A stretch of 58,221 nt of DNA. Origin: Mycobacterium nebraskense. GTDB lineage: Bacteria; Actinomycetota; Actinomycetes; Mycobacteriales; Mycobacteriaceae. The stretch covers positions 1 to 58,221 of the forward strand of contig NZ_LQPH01000127.1 in assembly GCF_002102255.1 (NCBI RefSeq). Direction: 5' to 3'. A model generated the notes under the pieces. That model did no database searches. It was not told where the DNA came from and saw only the letters and a program-made list of their open reading frames with translations. Numbering within the stretch: the first letter of the stretch is position 1; each line of letters starts with the position of its first letter. Below are positions 54,169-58,221 of the stretch, piece by piece. A program made the translations under genes and the position numbers.

Positions 54169-54570
54169 CTAACCCTCCAGAAAGCTCAGTCGCACCGAGC
54201 GTTGCGGGTTGTCCCGGTTCAGGTCGACCAGCACGATGCTTTGCCAGGTGCCCAGCATCGGCTCGCCGCCGGAGACCGGCACCGTCACCGACGGCGCGAC
54301 CAGCGCCGGCATCACGTGGTCGGCGCCGTGGCCCGGGGAGCCGTGCGCGTGCCGGTAACGGTCGTCGCGCGGCAGCAGCCGTTCCAGCGTGTCGAGCAGG
54401 TCGTCGTCGGAGCCGGCCCCGGTCTCGATGATGGCGACACCCGCCGTCGCGTGCGGGACGAAAACATTGCACAAGCCGTCGCCCCGCGACCAGCAGAAGC
54501 CCCGCACCGCCTCGGTCAGATCGACGATGCGGCGGCGGGAAGTGTCCACGTCCAGCACATCGGTATGCAT
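54169..54570 (-). CDS. YjbQ/UPF0047 family protein (Rv2556c-like)
   Basis: Encodes 133 residues. The family pattern is complete: LCNVFVPHATAGVAIIETGAGSD, DDLLDTLERLLPRDDRYRHAHGSPGHGADHVMPALVAPS and GTWQSIVLVDLNRDNPQRSVRLSFLEG, including the conserved His, Asp and Glu residues. Some members show weak thiamin-phosphate synthase activity, but the physiological role is unknown. I chose the ATG at 54570, which begins MHTDVLDVDTSRRR; upstream in-frame ATGs would extend across the promoter region of the next gene. Confidence 0.9.
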   Translation of the reverse strand: MHTDVLDVDTSRRRIVDLTEAVRGFCWSRGDGLCNVFVPHATAGVAIIETGAGSDDDLLDTLERLLPRDDRYRHAHGSPGHGADHVMPALVAPSVTVPVSGGEPMLGTWQSIVLVDLNRDNPQRSVRLSFLEG

Positions 54571-54644
54571 CCGGACCAGCCTACGGCGCGCCTGCTGGGG
54601 CTGCTCAAGACCGCCAATTGTTTGTGAGCGCGGCCACATTAGGG

Positions 54645-54732
54645 CATTGCGGGGCGTTACCGGCAGGAGGAAGGTAGCTAGTGGACCGGTGGCGCCACCG
54701 GGGCGCTGCCCCAAACAAAGAGGGGGTGGATC
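54645..54732 (+). promoter_or_regulatory. Structured leader, copy 1
   Basis: The 88 bases before the first paralog match the 87 bases before the second. It contains AGGAGGAAGG (54665-54674), a perfect 16-bp palindrome CCGGTGGCGCCACCGG (54686-54701), a second hairpin GGGGC-GCT-GCCCC (54700-54712) sharing two bases with the first, then a second purine-rich ribosome-binding site before the GTG at 54733. The overlapping arms could be alternative structures. Confidence 0.55.
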
Positions 54733-54806
54733 GTGTACGCACGCTCTACCACTATCCAGGCGCAACCCTCGTCCATCGACGCTGGAATTGCGCTTGTTCG
54801 CGATGA
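54681..54806 (+). other. Possible upstream ORF in the leader, overlapping the paralog start
   Basis: A GTG at 54681, seven bases after AGGAGGAAGG, opens a 41-codon frame ([15 protein letters not shown]...) that crosses the GTG at 54733 in a different frame and ends at 54806. It could couple or limit translation of the main gene. In copy 2 the matching GTG (55558) is in frame with the gene instead, so this ORF is not conserved as protein. Confidence 0.25.
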
Positions 54807-55353
54807 GGTTATGCCAGCACTCCAAGCTATGGAGGGGTGCATCGGAGTATCCCTTTTGGTCGACCGGCAAGCTGGCCGGTGCATCGCTACCAGCGCCTGG
54901 GAGACCGAGGACGCCATGAGCGCCAGCGGGGAACGGGTGACGCCAATCCGTGATCGGGCCGCGGAGATGTTCGGGGGGACGGCAGACGTCTCCCAGTGGG
55001 AGATCGCGGCAATGCATCGCGACCACCGCTCGGCCGACGGTGCGTGTGTGCGGGCGACCTGGATCAAGGTGCCGCCGGACCGAGTTGACCAGGGCATCGA
55101 GTACTACAAGTCGTCCGTGCTGCCCCAGCTCGAGGGCCTCGACGGGTTCTGCAGCGCCAGCCTGCTGGTCGATCGCGCATCCGGGCGTGCCGTGTCTTCC
55201 ACGACTTTCGACAGCCTTGACGCGATGGAGCGCAACAGGGACCAGATAGCAGCGCTCAAGGCCGCGTCGATGCCAGAGGCGGGCGCCGAGGAACTCGACG
55301 ACTGCGAGTTCGAGCTGGCGCTCGCGCACCTGCGGGTGCCCGAGCTGGTCTGA
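54733..55353 (+). CDS. Tandem double-domain (ABM-like) protein, copy 1 (Rv2557-like)
   Basis: Encodes 206 residues from a GTG ([12 protein letters not shown]). Two similar halves can be seen: [37 protein letters not shown] and [37 protein letters not shown], each with the pattern of a dimeric alpha/beta-barrel (antibiotic biosynthesis monooxygenase-like) domain. It is cytoplasmic, with no signal peptide. It matches M. tuberculosis Rv2557/Rv2558, conserved proteins linked to starvation but without known activity. The second copy follows after a terminator. The 5' leader is duplicated with the gene. Confidence 0.85.
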   Translation: MYARSTTIQAQPSSIDAGIALVRDEVMPALQAMEGCIGVSLLVDRQAGRCIATSAWETEDAMSASGERVTPIRDRAAEMFGGTADVSQWEIAAMHRDHRSADGACVRATWIKVPPDRVDQGIEYYKSSVLPQLEGLDGFCSASLLVDRASGRAVSSTTFDSLDAMERNRDQIAALKAASMPEAGAEELDDCEFELALAHLRVPELV

Positions 55354-55368
55354 TCGAGATTCGCGGCG

Positions 55369-55408
55369 GGTAACACCGGCCGAACCAGGCATTCGGCCCG
55401 GTGTTACC
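55369..55408 (+). terminator. Rho-independent-type terminator after copy 1
   Basis: GGTAACACCGGCCGAA at 55369-55384 pairs with TTCGGCCCGGTGTTACC at 55392-55408, with one bulged C and a seven-base loop, followed by TTCTTGCGT. It separates the two paralogs, so each is probably transcribed from its own promoter. Confidence 0.75.
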
Positions 55409-55521
55409 TTCTTGCGTCCCGTTCCCAGCAGCCCAATCAAAAGTTGGTCGGGCCGGACGCCATGGTGGTCAAATTCCTTGAGAACAGACCAATCCTGGCG
55501 ACGGAAGGCATTCGCTGTGCC

Positions 55522-55608
55522 CATTGCGACGCTTACCCGGCAGGAGGAAGGTATTTGGTGGGACCGGTAGCGCCACCGGGGCGCTGCCCCGACAGAGGAG
55601 GGTCGGCC
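55522..55608 (+). promoter_or_regulatory. Structured leader, copy 2
   Basis: Second copy of the leader. AGGAGGAAGG (55541-55550) is kept, the first palindrome has one change (CCGGTAGCGCCACCGG), the GGGGC-GCT-GCCCC hairpin is unchanged, and a second ribosome-binding site AGAGGAGGG precedes the GTG at 55609. Length changes between the copies alter the frame. Confidence 0.55.
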
Positions 55609-56232
55609 GTGTACGCACGCTCTACCACCATCCAGGCGCAACCCTTGTCCGTCGACATCGGAATCGCACACGTTCGCGATGTCGTCATGCCGGCCCTCAC
55701 CGCGATCGACGGGTGTGTCGGACTGTCACTGTTGGTCGACCGGCAGTCCGGAACCTGCATCGCCACCAGCTCGTGGGACAGCATCGACGCGATGCGCGCC
55801 AGCGCCGAACAGGTCGCACCGATTCGCGACCAGGCCGCGCTGATGTTCGACGGCAGCGCGCGCGTCGAGGAGTGGGACATCGCTTTGCTGCACCGCGACC
55901 ATCCGTCCCGTCAGGGCGCCTGCGTGCGGGCCACCTGGCTCAAGGTGGTGCCGGATCAGCTCACCCGATCCCTGGACTTCTACCGGTCCTCGGTGCTGCC
56001 CGAGATGGAGGAACTCGACGGGTTCTGCAGCGCCAGCCTGCTGGTCGACCATCCCGCGTGCCGGCGCGCAGTGTCCTGCTCGACGTTCGACTCGATTGAC
56101 GCGATGGCCCGCAACCGCGACCGGGCGACCGAGTTGCGCAGCAGGCGCGTCCGGGAGCTGGGCGCCGAGGTCATCGACGTGGCCGAATTCGAGTTGGCGA
56201 TCGCCCACCTGCGGGTGCCCGAGCTGGTCTAG
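55609..56232 (+). CDS. Tandem double-domain (ABM-like) protein, copy 2 (Rv2558-like)
   Basis: Encodes 207 residues from the GTG at 55609 ([21 protein letters not shown]). It is paralogous to copy 1 throughout, with the same two-domain plan ([24 protein letters not shown] and [20 protein letters not shown]) and the same ending [11 protein letters not shown]. An alternative in-frame GTG at 55558, seven bases after AGGAGGAAGG, would add 17 residues ([11 protein letters not shown]...). I prefer 55609 because the equivalent codon is the only in-frame start in copy 1. No enzymatic residues can be named. Starvation-linked in M. tuberculosis by family knowledge. Confidence 0.85.
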   Translation: MYARSTTIQAQPLSVDIGIAHVRDVVMPALTAIDGCVGLSLLVDRQSGTCIATSSWDSIDAMRASAEQVAPIRDQAALMFDGSARVEEWDIALLHRDHPSRQGACVRATWLKVVPDQLTRSLDFYRSSVLPEMEELDGFCSASLLVDHPACRRAVSCSTFDSIDAMARNRDRATELRSRRVRELGAEVIDVAEFELAIAHLRVPELV

Positions 56233-56246
56233 GCGCGTCGTTAGCC

Positions 56247-56294
56247 GAACGTCACGCGAGCGTGGCCGCGGCCGTTGAGCGTCACGCCAGCGTG
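56247..56294. repeat. 30-bp imperfect tandem repeat with CACGC/GCGTG hairpins
   Basis: GAACGTCACGCGAGCGTG (56247-56264) recurs with two changes as GAGCGTCACGCCAGCGTG (56277-56294). Each unit can fold through CACGC and GCGTG. It lies between convergent genes and may act as a weak terminator. Confidence 0.45.
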
Positions 56295-56351
56295 TCCCTC
56301 GGCGCTGCGTTACGGCAGCGCGTCCCCCGGGAATCCGCGGCTGGGGTGCAC

Positions 56352-56648
56352 CTAGAAGGTGAAAACGCCGCTCGCCACGCCGGGGTCCTCGGCCATGATG
56401 GCGGCGGTGTCGTCGACCGTGGCCGTGAACACCGCGATCCCGCAGACATCGGAGCCGTCGGTGACCGGCAACACCACGGCCAGGACGCCGTCGTCGCGCA
56501 GCCCGAAATTGCGCCGCCCGTGCTCCCAGACGGTCCCCGGTGTCGTCTCGTCGCCGAACCGCGGCCCCCGCCTGAGGATGACGACGCTGTAGGGCTTGGT
56601 GGTGGCCAGCAGCCGGCCCATCTCCTCGTCGGTGAAAGTCTTCATCAC
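56352..56648 (-). CDS. YCII-domain protein
   Basis: Encodes 98 residues from a GTG that overlaps the rarA stop (GTGA); the next codon is an ATG, also possible. The ferredoxin-like YCII fold is recognisable: [55 protein letters not shown] with the conserved histidine, and [19 protein letters not shown] proteins are thought to be small enzymes or ligand-binding proteins; the role here is unknown. It is translationally coupled to rarA, an arrangement I do not recall from M. tuberculosis. Confidence 0.8.
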   Translation of the reverse strand: MMKTFTDEEMGRLLATTKPYSVVILRRGPRFGDETTPGTVWEHGRRNFGLRDDGVLAVVLPVTDGSDVCGIAVFTATVDDTAAIMAEDPGVASGVFTF

Positions 56649-58006
56649 CGTCCCCGCTTCCTGCGGATGATCGCCCGCAACCGTTCCAGCCGCCCGGCCA
56701 TCTCCCGTTCACCGCCGCGGCCGGTCGGCCGGTAGTAGTCGACGCCCACCAGCTCGTCCGGCGGATATTGCTGGGCGACGACGCCGTCGGGATCATTGTG
56801 CGAGTACTGGTAGCCCTGCGCGTGTCCCAGCGCCGCCGCGCCGGAATAGTGCCCGTCGCGCAGATGCGGCGGCACCAGACCGGCCTTGCCCGCCTTGATG
56901 TCGTCCATCGCCGCCGCCAGCGCGGTGGTGACGGAGTTCGATTTGGGCGCGGTGGCCAGATGGATGGTGGCGTGCGCCAGCGTCAGCTGCGCCTCGGGCA
57001 TGCCGATCAACGCCACCGTCTGCGCGGCCGCCACCGCGATCTGCAGCGCACTCGGATCGGCCATACCGATGTCCTCGCTGGCGAGGATCATCAGCCGGCG
57101 CGCGAGGAACCGCGGGTCCTCCCCTGCGACGAGCATCCGGGCCAGGTAGTGCAGCGCCGCGTCGACGTCGGAGCCGCGCACCGACTTGATGAAGGCGCTG
57201 ATGACGTCGTAGTGCTGGTCGCCGTCGCGGTCGTAGCGGACCGCGGCCTTGTCCAGGGACTGCTCGATGGTCTCGACGCTGACGGACTCGCTGGCTCCCT
57301 GAGCCGATTCCGCCGCCACCTCCAGCGCGGTCAGCGCCCGCCGGGCGTCGCCGGCGGCCAATCGCACCAGCAGGTCGACGGCCTCGGGCGTCACCGCAAC
57401 GCGACCGCCCAGCCCGCGGGGATCGTCGATCGCGCGCTGCACGACGGTGCGGATGTCGTCAGTGCCCAGCGGCCGCAACTGCAGGATCAGCGACCGGGAC
57501 AGCAGCGGCGCCACCACCGAAAACGACGGGTTCTCGGTGGTCGCCGCCACCAGCAACACCACCCGGTTCTCCACTGCGGACAACAGGGCGTCCTGCTGGG
57601 TCTTGGAGAACCGGTGCACCTCGTCGATGAACAGCACCGTCTGCTCGCCATGGAGGAGCGCCGACCGTGCCTTCTCGATGACGGCGCGCACCTCCTTGAC
57701 CCCGGCCGACAACGCCGACAGCGCCTCGAACCGGCGGCCGGTCGCCTGGGAGATCAGCGCGGCCAGCGTCGTCTTGCCGCTGCCCGGCGGGCCGTAGAGG
57801 ATGGCCGACGCCACCCCCGAGCCCTCGACCAGGCGGCGCAGCGGCGATCCGGGCGCCAACAGGTGCTCCTGCCCGACCACTTCGTCCAGTGAGGCAGGAC
57901 GCATGCGCACCGCCAGGGGTGCGTCGGCCGACACGCCCAGGCCGGGGTTGCTCGTCGGCGGCGCGCCGGGCAGGTCAAAAAGACCGTCGGACACGGTTTC
58001 AGGCAT
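56645..58006 (-). CDS. rarA: Replication-associated recombination protein A (AAA+ ATPase)
   Basis: Encodes 453 residues from the ATG at 58006 ([14 protein letters not shown]); a GTG four codons later is the annotated-type start in M. tuberculosis Rv2559c, and an ATG at 58084 would add 26 unlikely residues. Walker A is [12 protein letters not shown], Walker [20 protein letters not shown], sensor 1 [12 protein letters not shown], and the arginine-finger region [13 protein letters not shown]. The C-terminal half is the RarA tetramerisation domain ([23 protein letters not shown]...). It acts at stalled replication forks. Confidence 0.94.
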   Translation of the reverse strand: MPETVSDGLFDLPGAPPTSNPGLGVSADAPLAVRMRPASLDEVVGQEHLLAPGSPLRRLVEGSGVASAILYGPPGSGKTTLAALISQATGRRFEALSALSAGVKEVRAVIEKARSALLHGEQTVLFIDEVHRFSKTQQDALLSAVENRVVLLVAATTENPSFSVVAPLLSRSLILQLRPLGTDDIRTVVQRAIDDPRGLGGRVAVTPEAVDLLVRLAAGDARRALTALEVAAESAQGASESVSVETIEQSLDKAAVRYDRDGDQHYDVISAFIKSVRGSDVDAALHYLARMLVAGEDPRFLARRLMILASEDIGMADPSALQIAVAAAQTVALIGMPEAQLTLAHATIHLATAPKSNSVTTALAAAMDDIKAGKAGLVPPHLRDGHYSGAAALGHAQGYQYSHNDPDGVVAQQYPPDELVGVDYYRPTGRGGEREMAGRLERLRAIIRRKRGR

Positions 58007-58098
58007 ACCACGGCAAGCGAATCCGGGCGCCCAGGACACATCTTTGCTAAGTTCCCGTGTGCGCGTGCCCACAGGTTGAGTCAACAGCTAGGACGGAC

Positions 58099-58221
58099 AT
58101 GAGCCAGCCTCCCGAGTACCCAGGCACCCCGGCCGACCCGTACGGCAGCGAGCAGAACCCTCCGGGCCACCCACCGCCCCCCAATTACGGCGCACCGCCA
58201 CCCCCGCCCCCCGGCTACGGC
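58099..58221 (+). CDS. Proline/glycine-rich membrane protein, N-terminal part (Rv2560-like)
   Basis: The first 41 codons reach the window end: MSQPPEYPGTPADPYGSEQ followed by Pro/Gly/Tyr repeats (PPPPNYGAPPPPPPGYG). Low-complexity starts of this kind precede several transmembrane helices in mycobacterial proteins such as Rv2560, which occupies the same place after rarA. The membrane part lies outside the window. The gene is divergent from rarA. Confidence 0.7.
   Translation, partial: MSQPPEYPGTPADPYGSEQNPPGHPPPPNYGAPPPPPPGYG

Noticed and set aside
55444..55608. Long N-terminal extension of the second paralog from 55444
   Set aside because: The extension is open by chance; the corresponding leader of the first paralog is out of frame, and a good ribosome-binding site lies before 55609.

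Overview
The window is chromosomal DNA from a slow-growing Mycobacterium. Almost every core protein can be matched by recall to a Mycobacterium tuberculosis counterpart; GC is high (high third-position GC), GTG starts and 4-base stop/start overlaps are common, and leaderless promoters (TANNNT about 6-8 bases before ATG/GTG) recur. The order resembles M. tuberculosis Rv1417-Rv1379 followed directly by Rv2531c-Rv2560. In M. tuberculosis these blocks lie far apart; here they adjoin, which probably reflects the ancestral mycobacterial order. The species cannot be fixed from sequence reading alone.

Layout: 0.2-10.6 kb holds a secreted hemophore-related protein, the riboflavin genes (ribH, ribBA, ribE, ribD), the lprG-P55 lipid transport pair, rpe, rsmB and fmt. 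10.7-14.2 kb holds a SAM methyltransferase, its MarR repressor and priA. 15-18.5 kb is a lipI-nlhH-flavin monooxygenase operon. 18.5-22.5 kb holds metK, coaBC, rpoZ, gmk and mihF. 23.4-32.1 kb is the pyrR-B-C-(membrane protein)-carA-carB-pyrF operon with a PyrR-binding leader; a HTH-Mop gene lies beside its end.

32.2-38.4 kb is the accessory region and shows decay. A methyltransferase gene is split by a secreted CBM2 (cellulose-binding type) gene. A response-regulator gene survives only as its first 17 codons, beside an intact four-repeat membrane protein and promoters that share CTCAGCG boxes. A HEAT-repeat tail is also left over. An anti-sigma-antagonist-like STAS protein, a serine hydrolase, a GNAT acetyltransferase and an MFS transporter are intact.

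38.4-58.2 kb returns to core genes: a large PLP amino-acid decarboxylase, nusB, efp, pepQ, the shikimate cluster (aroQ, aroB, aroK, aroC, aroE), a prepilin peptidase, mltG, ruvX, alaS, a YjbQ-family protein, two tandem paralogs of a double-domain protein with duplicated leaders, a YCII protein, rarA and the start of a proline/glycine-rich membrane protein. The most unusual signals are the split methyltransferase, the orphaned response-regulator boxes, and the duplicated hairpin leaders whose reading frame is not conserved.
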